Below are positions 50,735 to 60,494 of a stretch of 64,000 nucleotides of DNA, piece by piece (the first letter of the stretch is position 1; each line of letters opens with the position of its first letter). Made by a program: the position numbers and the translations under genes. A model generated the notes under the pieces. That model saw nothing but the letters and a program-made list of their open reading frames with translations, was not told where the DNA came from and ran no database searches. Source of the DNA: an uncultured Clostridia bacterium (GTDB lineage: Bacteria > Bacillota > Clostridia > Oscillospirales > Acutalibacteraceae); assembly GCA_947625485.1 (NCBI GenBank), contig CANQOP010000006.1, forward strand, positions 22,551 through 86,550, written 5' to 3'.

Positions 50735-52603
50735 TTATCTGTCGTACTTATATTCTTTATACTTATCGTCGTCGGGCGTTTTTACCTTTATTTCCTCGTC
50801 GAAGGATATTTCCTTGGTATCCATATATCCTGCCTTCCTGCCGTTTTTATCATAGAACTTGCTTTGGAGTATTATTCCGCTACTCCAATCCACCAGCATT
50901 GAATAAGAATACGCGTCATTTACCATACTGCAATCTTCGGGAACTATTCCCGTAATTTGTCGGCACAGGCGGTTAAAGTACAGCTTAGTCTTTCCGAACT
51001 CCCACTTGTCAAAGTCGGAAAGCAGACAAAATCCCAATTCCTGCGGAAATATACTCACGGTAGAGGCGTAGTTGGTGTTTGTGGGATCGAGACGGTACTC
51101 ATATTTCTTTATGCCTCTGCTCTTAAAAATCTTTTCATAAACATCGCCGCCCTGCTCGCTGTCGGCTTTCGAGGTCGCCTCGTTTATCACACGTCTGCGA
51201 GTCTTATTTATATTATCGTACTCTTCAACGTGGTCAAGAGAGAGCTTTTGTCCGTCCGCGTCAATCTCGCCGTTAAGCGCGTACACCTCCTCGTCAAAGT
51301 CGCTTTTATCCGAATAAGTGTGCTCATAAGCTTTTGTGGAATTAACATCAGTCATATCGACCTGATACTTAATTGTATAATCGTCACCGTTTAGCAAATC
51401 AGTCCTTATTTTTCCCCTCACAATATCGTAATAATCAACCGCGTTGAGAATGGTTTTGCAGGCATCTTTTTTGGTTTCGAGTGAGCCGCGGACATTCTGC
51501 AACTCCGTCTCGTCTTTCTGAGGGATTGTGTCTGTTTGATTTTCTATCTGATATGTTACACTCCAGTTGCCCTCGGTAAGAGTGTCGCAGGTCACGAAGT
51601 CGCCCCACATTGTATAGTTTCCGATTTCGCTTATAGTTATATCGAAAATATCCTCGCAATAATCAACTCTTCCGTCGACAACAGCTCCGTTGCTGTTGTC
51701 AAAATAGAAGGATTCATCAGAGCAAACGATATTACCATTCTCGTCCCTTAGGTAGATGCTGCAGTGGTTATCGTTTTTCAGATTATCGGTGACGGCGGTC
51801 TGGATGTGAAGCTTTCCGTCGATATACGCAACGCCCGTGAGATCTATTCCATTAACAGGGAAATTTTCATACGGCTCGCTCGGCACAAGCGCTTTGGCAT
51901 AATTGGGATTGTCAATATACTCCCACGTCGATTCGTCCTTGTTCACCGAGCCGCCCGATACATATACATCCTGCGTATCGACCGCGCCGTGAGCGTTTTT
52001 AAAATTATACGGAATTTTAACATTATCGTCGTATCGCTTATGGCTGAGGAACTGACCGACGGAAAACGTGATTTTGTCGTTAGAAATCGTTTCGCCGTTC
52101 ATTGTCCTGACGGTCACCTTAAAGGTCGCCGTTTTTGTTTCTTCATCGTAACCCTCGAGTTGGCAGTTACTCATGTTGTCAAACGGAATATTTATTCTCT
52201 CACTGTCGAACAAATCGACCGTCTCGTCAATTCTGTCCCCCTCAAGGTCACTCATAGTGATGTAAATCTCGGCAGTATCATCGTGAACGTAGCTCGAAAG
52301 AACCGTCATCTCTATTCCGTTGCTCTCGCACGAAAGCTGAACAGGCTTAAAGTACTGCGCGAGCTTCGGTGATATTGAATACATAACATTGTATGTCGGC
52401 TCGTACCTTGCGGCAAGAACAGGAACAGCCGCAAGAAGCGAAACGCATACCACAACCGCCCCAATAACAACGGGGATTCGATAACGCCGAGGGGTTCTGC
52501 GGCGAGTATTTTCTATGCGCTCTGCCCGTGCGGTAACCTCGGCAATAAGGCTCGGGTCGGGTGAAATACTTTGCATAATTTTTTTATAATCATTTTTAAA
52601 CAT
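50735..52603 (-). CDS. DUF4179 membrane protein, probable anti-sigma factor
   Basis: A 622-residue protein with a cytosolic N-terminus of about 45 residues (FKNDYKKIMQSISPDPSL), a membrane helix (about 46-66) and a large outer beta-rich domain with the DUF4179 feature MYSISPKLAQYFKPVQLSCE. The ATG at 52603 overlaps the sigma gene by eight bases, so the two are coupled. An anti-sigma role is inferred from this arrangement and family. Confidence 0.8.
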   Translation of the reverse strand: MFKNDYKKIMQSISPDPSLIAEVTARAERIENTRRRTPRRYRIPVVIGAVVVCVSLLAAVPVLAARYEPTYNVMYSISPKLAQYFKPVQLSCESNGIEMTVLSSYVHDDTAEIYITMSDLEGDRIDETVDLFDSERINIPFDNMSNCQLEGYDEETKTATFKVTVRTMNGETISNDKITFSVGQFLSHKRYDDNVKIPYNFKNAHGAVDTQDVYVSGGSVNKDESTWEYIDNPNYAKALVPSEPYENFPVNGIDLTGVAYIDGKLHIQTAVTDNLKNDNHCSIYLRDENGNIVCSDESFYFDNSNGAVVDGRVDYCEDIFDITISEIGNYTMWGDFVTCDTLTEGNWSVTYQIENQTDTIPQKDETELQNVRGSLETKKDACKTILNAVDYYDIVRGKIRTDLLNGDDYTIKYQVDMTDVNSTKAYEHTYSDKSDFDEEVYALNGEIDADGQKLSLDHVEEYDNINKTRRRVINEATSKADSEQGGDVYEKIFKSRGIKKYEYRLDPTNTNYASTVSIFPQELGFCLLSDFDKWEFGKTKLYFNRLCRQITGIVPEDCSMVNDAYSYSMLVDWSSGIILQSKFYDKNGRKAGYMDTKEISFDEEIKVKTPDDDKYKEYKYDR

Positions 52604-53078
52604 AGTCTTCCTCCTTGATAATATCTTTGAGCATTGAGCGCGCACGCGTTAGCTGTGAGCGCACGGTCGAGCTTCTGACGCCAAGTGCCGCGGCAATTTC
52701 TTCGGTAGTCATATCCTCATAGTAGAAAAGATGAATGACCTCTCGGTATTTGGGCGGAAGCCTTTTAAGCTCATAGTACAGGGTGTTTTCAAGGTCGCCC
52801 TCAAAGGGTATTTCCTCCCTGAGCGGCTCGGTGTTGCGGTTCCAGAATGAACCCGAGAGCTTGTGACAGCAATTAACGGTGACCCTTATCAGCCACGCCT
52901 TTCGGTGCTCCTCGCTGTTGAACGCAGGATTTTTACGGACATAACGGAGAAAAACCTCCTGATACACCTCGTCCGCGTCATACTTATTTCCGGTGCGCGC
53001 GAAAGCAAGGCGGTAAACCATATCCGAATAGCGCTGTATCACAATTTCTGCGCTCTCGTTTCTGTTGAAAGAATTCAT
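52596..53078 (-). CDS. ECF-type sigma factor
   Basis: A 160-residue ECF sigma: region 2 (QRYSDMVYRLAFARTGNKYDADEV, then FLRYVRK), region 4 (LPPKYREVIHLFYYEDMTTEEIAAALG, then VRSQLTRARSMLK). The ATG at 53078, seven bases after AAGGAGA, is preferred to upstream codons. Likely released by the membrane partner on an envelope signal. Confidence 0.9.
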   Translation of the reverse strand: MNSFNRNESAEIVIQRYSDMVYRLAFARTGNKYDADEVYQEVFLRYVRKNPAFNSEEHRKAWLIRVTVNCCHKLSGSFWNRNTEPLREEIPFEGDLENTLYYELKRLPPKYREVIHLFYYEDMTTEEIAAALGVRSSTVRSQLTRARSMLKDIIKEEDYV

Positions 53079-53155
53079 CGACTCATCTCCTTCATCCATA
53101 ACACCTCTGAGGAATTGAAAATGTTGCAAATTTTAGAATTTTTTATATAAAAAAA

Positions 53156-53185
53156 CCGATTGATAACCGTAAGGTCACCAATCGG
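53156..53185 (-). terminator. Terminator of murA
   Basis: CCGATTGGTGACC/GGTTATCAATCGG arms around TTAC with seven T after, minus strand, 16 bases past the murA stop. Confidence 0.85.
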
Positions 53186-53201
53186 ACTTATATTTTCTTA
53201 A

Positions 53202-54497
53202 TCAAGCTCTGAGACTCTGGTCGGTAGAATAGTCATAATAGACCTTCTTTATATCTGCGCCGAGGGCTGTGAGTTTTCCTACTATATCCTCGTAGCCGCG
53301 CTCGATATATTTAATCGAGCTAATCTCGGTCGTGCCGTCAGCGCACAGACCTGCGATAATCATAGCCGCGCCTGCTCTGAGGTCGGTCGCCTTTACAGGA
53401 GCCGCGGTTAGACGCGAACCGCCCTCGATAATGGCGAGTCTGCCCTCAACAGAAATATGAGCGCCCATTAGCGTGAGTTCGGAAACGTACTGGTAACGGT
53501 TATCCCACACGCTCTCGTTCATAATACTGGTACCGTCAACCGTGCACAGCAGAGCCGTGAACTGCGGCTGGCAGTCGGTCGGAAAGCCGGGATGCGGCAT
53601 AGTTTTAATATTGCAGCGATTGAGCGTTGTTTTTGTCGCGTCAACGAGAAGCGCTTCATCGTACTCTTTAATACGACAGCCGATTTCTCGCAGCTTTGCG
53701 CTGATTGATTCAAGATGCTTGGGAGTTATGTTCTTGACGAGTACTCTGCCGCGCGTCGCAGCAGCAGCGCACATATATGTTCCCGCCTCAATCTGGTCAG
53801 GAATAATAGAATAGGTAACGCCGTGGAGATATTCAACACCGCGGATTTTAATAGTATCCGTACCTGCGCCTCTGATAGACGCACCCATCGAATTGAGAAA
53901 GTTCGCAAGGTCAACGATATGCGGCTCCTTAGCGGCGTTCTCGATAACAGTCTGCCCCTCCGCCTTAACAGCGGCAAGCATAATATTAATCGTAGCGCCT
54001 ACGGACGCAAAGTCGAGGTAAATATTGTTACCGCAAAGTCTCTGATCGGATTTTACGTCGATAATTGCTCCGTTTACAAGCTCGTGACGAGCGCCCAAAG
54101 CCGCAAAACCCTTTAGATGAAGGTCGATGGGACGGGCGCCGAAGTTACAGCCGCCCGGCAGGCAAACCCTCGCCCGGTGGCATCTTCCGAGAAGAGCGCC
54201 TAAAAGATAATAGGACGCGCGCATTCCGCGAACGAGTTCAGATGTTGCACAACAAGATGTGATATGTCTGGGATCTATGTCTAAGGTTGATTTATCTACT
54301 CTTTTAACGACTGCACCCATATCCTGAAGAATTCTTCCGATAAGGGTCACGTCGCTTATGTTAGGTATATTTTCAATTCGGCAAGGCTCGTCGCAAAGTA
54401 TAACCGCGGGGATAATAGCAACCGCCGCATTCTTCGCGCCGCTTATCGCAACTTCTCCGTCGAGAGCTTTACCGCCGTTTATAACAAATTTTTCCAA
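53202..54497 (-). CDS. murA: UDP-N-acetylglucosamine 1-carboxyvinyltransferase
   Basis: A 431-residue enolpyruvyl transferase: first committed step of peptidoglycan synthesis. N-terminus EKFVINGGKALDGEVAISGAK, active-site Cys in LPGGCNFGARPIDLH (fosfomycin target), SVGATINIMLAAV and PGFPTDCQPQFTALL. The start is TTG at 54497, with GGAGTG seven bases upstream; a TTG five codons earlier overlaps that site. Confidence 0.95.
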   Translation of the reverse strand: MEKFVINGGKALDGEVAISGAKNAAVAIIPAVILCDEPCRIENIPNISDVTLIGRILQDMGAVVKRVDKSTLDIDPRHITSCCATSELVRGMRASYYLLGALLGRCHRARVCLPGGCNFGARPIDLHLKGFAALGARHELVNGAIIDVKSDQRLCGNNIYLDFASVGATINIMLAAVKAEGQTVIENAAKEPHIVDLANFLNSMGASIRGAGTDTIKIRGVEYLHGVTYSIIPDQIEAGTYMCAAAATRGRVLVKNITPKHLESISAKLREIGCRIKEYDEALLVDATKTTLNRCNIKTMPHPGFPTDCQPQFTALLCTVDGTSIMNESVWDNRYQYVSELTLMGAHISVEGRLAIIEGGSRLTAAPVKATDLRAGAAMIIAGLCADGTTEISSIKYIERGYEDIVGKLTALGADIKKVYYDYSTDQSLRA

Positions 54498-54934
54498 CGT
54501 GGCACACTCCAATTTTCTTTATCGTATATGCTTATTCTTAGTGTTCATTAAGTGATTATGCTTTCTTTTTACCCATCCAAAAAGTTACAAAAATGTAAGA
54601 AAGCACAATCTATTGTGGTACACATTACAATAAACCACAATTTCATCCAAAAGAAATGATACCTTATATTGCCGATAAAGTCAATACGTTTTTTTAAAAT
54701 GTAACCGAAATTTGGTAAACTTGTATGAAGTTTGTAAGCTCGTTGTAATTTTTATTTTTATAATGACTAAATTATTTAAAAAACGTTATAATTCTTTTAC
54801 AAAATTATAATTTATCTCTTGTTTCTATTACAGAATTAAAATATTATGGTATCCAAAACACGACGTTTGCCGCACGTTTTTTTAAATTTTAAAAAATATA
54901 GTGACGGTCTGCGGAAATTACAGACGGCCGCAAA
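54498..54934. other. AT-rich spacer between murA and the pullulanase gene
   Basis: No frame or RNA gene seen. It should hold the murA promoter. The only clear structure is the inverted repeat ATTGTGGT/ACCACAAT at 54611-54618 and 54633-54640, 14 bases apart, a possible operator upstream of murA. Confidence 0.4.
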
Positions 54935-54963
54935 AGAAAAAGCGGACAGTCGAAGCTGTCCGC
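54935..54963 (-). terminator. Terminator of the pullulanase gene
   Basis: GCGGACAG/CTGTCCGC stem with loop CTTCGA, then TTTTTCTTTT on the minus strand, 25 bases past the stop. Confidence 0.9.
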
Positions 54964-54987
54964 CTAATTAAATTGTTAAACTGTAAA

Positions 54988-57900
54988 TTACCATTCGCCG
55001 TATTCGTACTTACCCTCTGTATCCTGTTCCTCTTTTGCATAGAAACCCGACTGTCCGGTAAACATAATGTCCACTGTCTGTGCAGAGCCGTTGGTAAATA
55101 CACACTGAGCACCAATCGGTAGCTCAATACTGTACTGATCCTCACCGTATTCGTTCTGTTGAACAAATGTCATTTCCTGACCCGGCCATTCTGTGGTAGT
55201 TCCGTCATCAGTCCAGTAGTGACAGTAAATAGTTCCATCCCAGTGTCTTGAGTTGGAGAAAAGTACCGTTGCATACTGAGGAGTCGGGTCAGGCTCCACC
55301 CAAGGATCGGAATCCGACTCGGTTTCTGTCGGGAAAATGTCCTCTGAGCTGGGCTGCTCCTGAGACTGTGAAGAAGTCGGCGCTGTTGTCGGAGCAGGAG
55401 TTGCGGGCTGAGGATTTGTGATTTCCTTACCTATTTCATACGAAACAGTGATTCCTAGAGTCCACCTCTGAATAAAGTTAGCGTCCTTGATACTAACCTT
55501 ACCGCTGCCGTCAACATCGGAGTTGCGGTAATTAGCGGGGGTATAGGTCTTAAGATTTACGAGGAACTGCTGAATAAATGTTACGTCCATAATGTCAACT
55601 TTACCGTCGCAGTTTGAGTCGCCAAGAATCTTTGTCTCTCCGACAACCGGAGCGTCCGTAACAGAAGGCGTCGGAGGCTGCGTCACGCTCGAAGGATCTG
55701 TAGTCGGCTGTGTTCCGCTTGATGACGGCGGCGCTGTTGTGGGCGCTGTAGTGGGAGCTGTCGTGGGAGCTGTAGTCGGGTCTGTCGGGTCGGCACCGGT
55801 TCTGTATAAATATACTACGTTCGTAACGCCCGGTGAGCAGAATCCGCTCGCGTTAGCGGGAGTTGCAATGAGTCTGCCGACGCTGTTATCGCCTACGGTT
55901 GTATAAGTATCCGTGCTCTTCTTCTGACCTGATATCTTTGTGTCAGCCTTGAGCTTTTTGCCTGTGTCTATATCAATAAATGATGTGATAATCGTGTAGT
56001 CATAGGTTACTACCTTATTCTGAATCTGGCAATCACCTGCAACGGCGTAACCCGGCTCGTTCTGACCCGGTTCCTGAGACGAACCCGCCGGGCCGTGGAA
56101 CATTACCTTACAGGACGCTACGGGGATAGTGACTGTGTACCAGTTCGCGCCCTTAGATGTGTCAGCCTTCATAAGTCCCGGACTGTTCTTTGCATAGTTC
56201 CATGCGCCGAGAGGTTCATCGCCGTCGTCCGTATAAGCATAGCAGTACACGTTAACTCCCCAGGAGGACTGTGAACGATAGTAATGAACTGTTGTTGTCT
56301 GAGAATCAAGCGGCTTATAGGTAAACTTAATTGTCGTATCAGTGCCTGTGAATTTTCCCGTAGTGCCCGAAGGATACTTATCTGTGTCGAGCTGATAACC
56401 TTCAACCGAGCTTACGGGGATGCTGTACTCGTCGCCTACCTCCATAATGTAACTCATACTCGGAGAAAGGCTTGCGCCCGTTTGTGATACATAATTAACG
56501 GTTAAGTTGCCCATTGTTTTGCCGTTTGAGTCGTAGTAATAGTTTACAGTCGTATCGCCTGTAAATGTGCCTGTAGCGTTGCCCTCTGTTCTTGTGAGTT
56601 TATTTCTGATAAGGATATCCTCGTCCTTGAGAGCGTGGTATTTAGTACCTATCTTATACTTAGCTGTTGTAGTTTTGGAAAGCTGACCGTTTACATAATG
56701 ATTGGTGGTTAGCTTACCGTACTCATACTTGTCGCTGAAGTCCGTATACGAAGAGCTTTGAACAAGAATAGCGGCTGAGCGCGCAGGTAAGGAATAGGTC
56801 GAGCCCGAAACCGTATCGAGGCTCTTTAAGCCTGCTTGCTTGTCGTTAGCAACGACTGTCCAGCCTGATGAGCCTAGGTTAGCCTGCGCAGCAGCGGAGC
56901 CGCTGTTGAGGCAGACCGCAACCGTTCCCCATTCGCTTGCTTTGTTCGCGGTATTGTTACTTATTGTATATACAATAAGCGTGCCTGACTGAGACTTAAA
57001 ACTCATTGTACTCTTTGATGTTGTTGTATCATCGTGGAAAGGTGTATAAACATCGTTAATTTGTCTTAAACCCTTATAATACTCTACAACATCGGAATAT
57101 GTCTTAGTACGTTTCCAGTCGAGCATATTTATTTTGTCGGGAGAGTTGTAGGAGTTTTTCTGACCCTGCTTTGTGCGCGCAAACTCAGTACCCGCGTTCA
57201 TAAACTTAATACCCTGAGAGGTCATATACAACGCGCCCGCGAGCTTTAGCTGACTTGTATATGTAGCAGAAGTAGAGTTGACATTCGCAGCGTTAGTCAC
57301 GGACTTTTTACCCTCTCCCGAAGAGGTTGACGCGCCCGTAATTTTATCCCATACAGTGTAGTTATCGTGGTTGTCAATATAGTTTACGGTTTTATTATTA
57401 TTATTCGTGTCGATGATATTCGCCTTGATACCGTTTACTACGGTAGATGTTTTTGCGCTGTTTCCGCCTATCCAGCCCATAACAGAGCCGGATCCGCTTG
57501 CCTTAACGTTTACAGCATCATCATTCATACCCTCGGAGAAAACACCTACTCCGGAGTTAAGAGCAGTCTTTGCGTTAGACGCGGACGGTCCGTTCATAAC
57601 GGCTGAACCACCGTTAGCACCATCCCATGGCTCTCCGTACATAAGAATTTTCTTACCCGTACCGTCTGTGTATAGGCTGTTTAGTTTCTGACGGGCTTGG
57701 TTGAGAGTCGTACAGTCGATACAGCCCATAAGGTCGAAGCGGAAGCCGTCTATATGATACTCGCTTGCCCAGTAAAGAAGGGACTGAATAATATAGTTGC
57801 GGCACATTGCATTCTCTGACGCAAGCTCGCATCCCTGACCTGAACCGTTAACATACTGAGTAGCGCTCATCATTCTGTAGTAGTATCCCGGAACGGTCTT

Positions 57901-58860
57901 TGTAAAACAGGAAGCCTCGTAGCCTGCCGTATGGTTGTATACAACGTCCATTACAACAGAGATTCCTCTGTCGTGGAGCGCCTGAATCATCTTTTTAACT
58001 TCCGTAATTCTCACGTTGCCGTCATAAGGGTTGGAGGTGTACGCACCGTCAGGAACGTTGTAGTTCTTAGGATTGTATCCCCAGTTACGGTTGTCGGCGG
58101 AATCACCGTAGGTCTCGTCAATCTGGTCATAATCAGCGAAAGGCATAAGCTGGACACAGTTGACGCCCTGCTCCACGAGGTAGTCAATACCTGTAGTTAC
58201 GGATGGGTCGCCCTTGAGTGTGGTACCGCCCTCTGTAAATGCGAGGTAATCTCCCCTGTTTTTATCGCTGATACCTGAGTTCGGATCCGCGGAGAAGTCT
58301 CGGATATGAAGCTCCCATACTGCAGCCTCTGTCATATTGTTGAAAACAACGTGCTTATCATCCGCCCAGCCGTCGGGGTCGGTGCTGTCGAGGTCGACAA
58401 TCATACTTCTGTCACCGTTTACGCCCACAGCCTTGGAATATATATCCTGCGTCTCGTTGGTTTCAACTGAGCCGTTGGTGTTCTTCGCGGTAACGAGATA
58501 TGTATAGTACTCGTTTTTGTGGTCTCCCGAAAGGGTATATGACCATACTCCGCTCGAACCCTTAGTCATATTATATGTTCCTATAACTCCTGCTCCGTTC
58601 TCACGGTCCGAACCGGTCTTGTATATCTTTACCTGAACCTTAGTGGCTTCAGGAGACCATACCTTGAAGACCGTCTGCGCCTTGGAGTATGTAGCGCCGA
58701 GATCACTCCCGTTATAGACCTGATTCGAGTACTTGTTATAGTTGTAGTAATTTGCGCCCGTTGAGATCTGATCGGTATCTGCGGCGTTTGTACTGAAGAC
58801 AGCCGTCGTACTGAGGAGAACAGCAGAAAGAAGCAAAGCTACAATTCCTCGCATTTTCAT
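54988..58860 (-). CDS. Secreted multi-domain type I pullulanase with dockerin
   Basis: A 1,290-residue extracellular GH13 enzyme cleaving alpha-1,6 bonds in starch and pullulan. Order: signal peptide 1-26; CBM48-like domain about 50-145; GH13 core with pullulanase signature NWGYNPKNYN (about 259), DVVYNHT, nucleophile Asp 376 (GFRFDLMG), acid Glu 410 (YGEPWD) and Asp 499 (IDNHDN); MucBP-like units about 713-850; starch-binding CBM26-like module about 857-953; a further MucBP-like unit; a Thr/Pro linker (DPTTAPTTAPTT); type I dockerin 1078-1138 (GDSNCDGKVDIMDV, SDVDGSGKVSIKDA); and a C-terminal CBM26-like module about 1195-1273. The dockerin suggests docking to a cohesin scaffold, as in the R. 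bromii amylosome. ATG at 58860 after AGGAG. Confidence 0.92.
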   Translation of the reverse strand: MKMRGIVALLLSAVLLSTTAVFSTNAADTDQISTGANYYNYNKYSNQVYNGSDLGATYSKAQTVFKVWSPEATKVQVKIYKTGSDRENGAGVIGTYNMTKGSSGVWSYTLSGDHKNEYYTYLVTAKNTNGSVETNETQDIYSKAVGVNGDRSMIVDLDSTDPDGWADDKHVVFNNMTEAAVWELHIRDFSADPNSGISDKNRGDYLAFTEGGTTLKGDPSVTTGIDYLVEQGVNCVQLMPFADYDQIDETYGDSADNRNWGYNPKNYNVPDGAYTSNPYDGNVRITEVKKMIQALHDRGISVVMDVVYNHTAGYEASCFTKTVPGYYYRMMSATQYVNGSGQGCELASENAMCRNYIIQSLLYWASEYHIDGFRFDLMGCIDCTTLNQARQKLNSLYTDGTGKKILMYGEPWDGANGGSAVMNGPSASNAKTALNSGVGVFSEGMNDDAVNVKASGSGSVMGWIGGNSAKTSTVVNGIKANIIDTNNNNKTVNYIDNHDNYTVWDKITGASTSSGEGKKSVTNAANVNSTSATYTSQLKLAGALYMTSQGIKFMNAGTEFARTKQGQKNSYNSPDKINMLDWKRTKTYSDVVEYYKGLRQINDVYTPFHDDTTTSKSTMSFKSQSGTLIVYTISNNTANKASEWGTVAVCLNSGSAAAQANLGSSGWTVVANDKQAGLKSLDTVSGSTYSLPARSAAILVQSSSYTDFSDKYEYGKLTTNHYVNGQLSKTTTAKYKIGTKYHALKDEDILIRNKLTRTEGNATGTFTGDTTVNYYYDSNGKTMGNLTVNYVSQTGASLSPSMSYIMEVGDEYSIPVSSVEGYQLDTDKYPSGTTGKFTGTDTTIKFTYKPLDSQTTTVHYYRSQSSWGVNVYCYAYTDDGDEPLGAWNYAKNSPGLMKADTSKGANWYTVTIPVASCKVMFHGPAGSSQEPGQNEPGYAVAGDCQIQNKVVTYDYTIITSFIDIDTGKKLKADTKISGQKKSTDTYTTVGDNSVGRLIATPANASGFCSPGVTNVVYLYRTGADPTDPTTAPTTAPTTAPTTAPPSSSGTQPTTDPSSVTQPPTPSVTDAPVVGETKILGDSNCDGKVDIMDVTFIQQFLVNLKTYTPANYRNSDVDGSGKVSIKDANFIQRWTLGITVSYEIGKEITNPQPATPAPTTAPTSSQSQEQPSSEDIFPTETESDSDPWVEPDPTPQYATVLFSNSRHWDGTIYCHYWTDDGTTTEWPGQEMTFVQQNEYGEDQYSIELPIGAQCVFTNGSAQTVDIMFTGQSGFYAKEEQDTEGKYEYGEW

Positions 58861-58929
58861 AAAATCAACTCCTAAATTTGCACAATAAGCGAACTTTACA
58901 GTGGTACGCATATTAGCACATTGTTAATT

Positions 58930-58958
58930 ATTATCATACCAAATAGCGGTTATTTCAA
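58930..58958 (-). promoter_or_regulatory. Candidate pullulanase promoter
   Basis: Minus strand: TTGAAA (58958-58953), 17-base spacer, GATAAT (58935-58930), about 70 bases upstream of the start codon. No palindromic operator is evident near it. Confidence 0.55.
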
Positions 58959-59139
58959 TATTCTTAAAAAGAAAAATCAGTTCTATTCAATTAACGAAAT
59001 TTAAACCCGATTTTTGTGCATATTGATGGTTGATTATCAAAAAACAACTAAAAATAATTATTTTTTCACATTAAGGGTTTAATATTACGATTTACAAATT
59101 ATGAAAAAAGGGATAATGATTACATTTATGTAAAAAAAC

Positions 59140-59169
59140 TTGACATTTTATATGGGTTTAGCTTATTAT
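59140..59169 (+). promoter_or_regulatory. Candidate promoter of the DUF6514-like gene
   Basis: TTGACA (59140-59145), 18-base spacer, TATTAT (59164-59169), about 47 bases before the start codon at 59216. Confidence 0.55.
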
Positions 59170-59215
59170 AATTGTGACAATATTTCACGTTTAGAAATAT
59201 TCTGGAGGGGATATT

Positions 59216-59422
59216 ATGACGAAATATGTTGTTATCTCCACAGAAGAGAACGGCATAAAAACTTACGGAGTGAAAATAATCAAAGAAAGAATTGTAAAGG
59301 ACATTTCCCGCCGCCGCTCAGTCGTTAAAAAACTTGCCGACACCTGTAACAAAGCAGGCGTCGAGATGGAACAGTTCAACGATGTACTTGATAATTTTAT
59401 AGCGGACTACAATACCTTCTAG
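59216..59422 (+). CDS. Small DUF6514-like protein
   Basis: A 68-residue protein. YGVKIIKERIVKDIS followed by VVKKLADTCNKAGVEMEQFNDVLDNFIADY has the layout of DUF6514-type short Firmicute proteins (a beta strand, then IS, LxxxCN and a VxDF helix). ATG with GGAGGG seven bases upstream. Function unknown; separated from the radical SAM gene by 62 bases on the same strand. Confidence 0.65.
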   Translation: MTKYVVISTEENGIKTYGVKIIKERIVKDISRRRSVVKKLADTCNKAGVEMEQFNDVLDNFIADYNTF

Positions 59423-59484
59423 CTTGCATCAAAATCATAGGCGTGGTATACTTTAGTGGACTGATTACTAAGGGAGCTGTGCAT

Positions 59485-60348
59485 ATGATATGCAACCTCT
59501 GTCCGCGTAACTGCGGCGCCGAGCGAAATGAATACGACGGACGCGGAGTGTGCCGGGCGGGTACTCTGCCTAAGGTTGCGCGTATTGCTCCTCATATGTG
59601 GGAGGAACCCTGCATAAGCGGCGAGCGCGGCAGCGGAACGGTGTTTTTCTCGGGCTGCACGCTTAGATGCGTATACTGCCAGAATTATGAGATTTCGGCA
59701 AAAAACCGAGGAAGAATAATTACCGTAAATGAGCTTGCCGACGAGTTTAAAAGACTTGAAAATTTAGGCGTACATAACATCAACCTCGTCTCCCCCACGC
59801 CCTATATTTATGCTGTTCTTAAAGCGCTTGAAATTTACAAACCCAGTATCCCTGTTGTTTACAACACAAGCGGATATGAAAAGGTTGAAACGCTAAGACT
59901 TCTTGACGGCGCGGCAGACATTTATCTTCCCGACTTTAAATATGCTTCGCCAACGCTTTCCGAACAGTATTCGGCGGCGAAGAATTACGTCGAATCGGCT
60001 GTTCCTGCGATAGAGGAAATGCTCAGACAGACTGGAACACCCGAGTTCGGCGGCGACGGCATGCTAAAGCGCGGAACGGTAATCCGCCACCTTGTTCTCC
60101 CTAACCATACAAGAAACAGTATAGACGTTCTCGATATAATTAATGAGCGGTTTCAGGGTGCTATGGTAAGCCTTATGGGGCAGTATGTGCCGCTCGGGAA
60201 AGCGTCGAATTATGAAAAACTGAACCGTAAAATAACTCAGAGAGAATATGAAAAAGTAAAAAACCACCTTTTTGAGCTTAACCTCGACGGTTTTGTTCAG
60301 GAATTAAGCTCCGCCGACGAGAAGTATGTTCCTGCGTGGGATTATTGA
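59485..60348 (+). CDS. Radical SAM protein, PflA-like
   Basis: A 287-residue radical SAM enzyme. The cluster-binding motif is CTLRCVYCQNYEIS (CxxxCxxC, about 61-68); an additional N-terminal cysteine set (MICNLCPRNCGAE, VCRAG) suggests an auxiliary cluster. NLVSPTPYIYAVLKAL and LPDFKYASPTLSEQYS follow the PflA-like activase family, but there is no glycyl radical enzyme nearby, so the substrate is unknown. ATG at 59485 follows GGGAG. Confidence 0.85.
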   Translation: MICNLCPRNCGAERNEYDGRGVCRAGTLPKVARIAPHMWEEPCISGERGSGTVFFSGCTLRCVYCQNYEISAKNRGRIITVNELADEFKRLENLGVHNINLVSPTPYIYAVLKALEIYKPSIPVVYNTSGYEKVETLRLLDGAADIYLPDFKYASPTLSEQYSAAKNYVESAVPAIEEMLRQTGTPEFGGDGMLKRGTVIRHLVLPNHTRNSIDVLDIINERFQGAMVSLMGQYVPLGKASNYEKLNRKITQREYEKVKNHLFELNLDGFVQELSSADEKYVPAWDY

Positions 60349-60398
60349 AATGCAGTATATATAATACAAACAACCTCATTTCCCCTATAAAGTAAGAA

Positions 60399-60433
60399 GT
60401 GCCAAACGGATTTTTTCCGTTTGGCGCTTTTTT
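60399..60433 (+). terminator. Terminator of the radical SAM gene
   Basis: GTGCCAAACGGA pairs with TCCGTTTGGCGC around TTTTTT-type loop, followed by six T. Confidence 0.85.
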
Positions 60434-60494
60434 AATTTTGAGCGAAAACTGTATATTTGTATTCCAATGTCTTAATTTTAACACTATATTCTGA

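Larger units (their letters stand above)
58861..59215. other. Divergent promoter region, pullulanase and DUF6514-like gene
   Basis: No gene seen. AT-rich. Holds the two promoters listed separately (58930-58958 minus, 59140-59169 plus) and poly-A/T tracts between them. Confidence 0.5.

Noticed and set aside
59485..60348. Calling the radical SAM gene pflA
   Set aside because: No pyruvate formate-lyase gene nearby, and the N-terminal extra cysteines differ from classical PflA.
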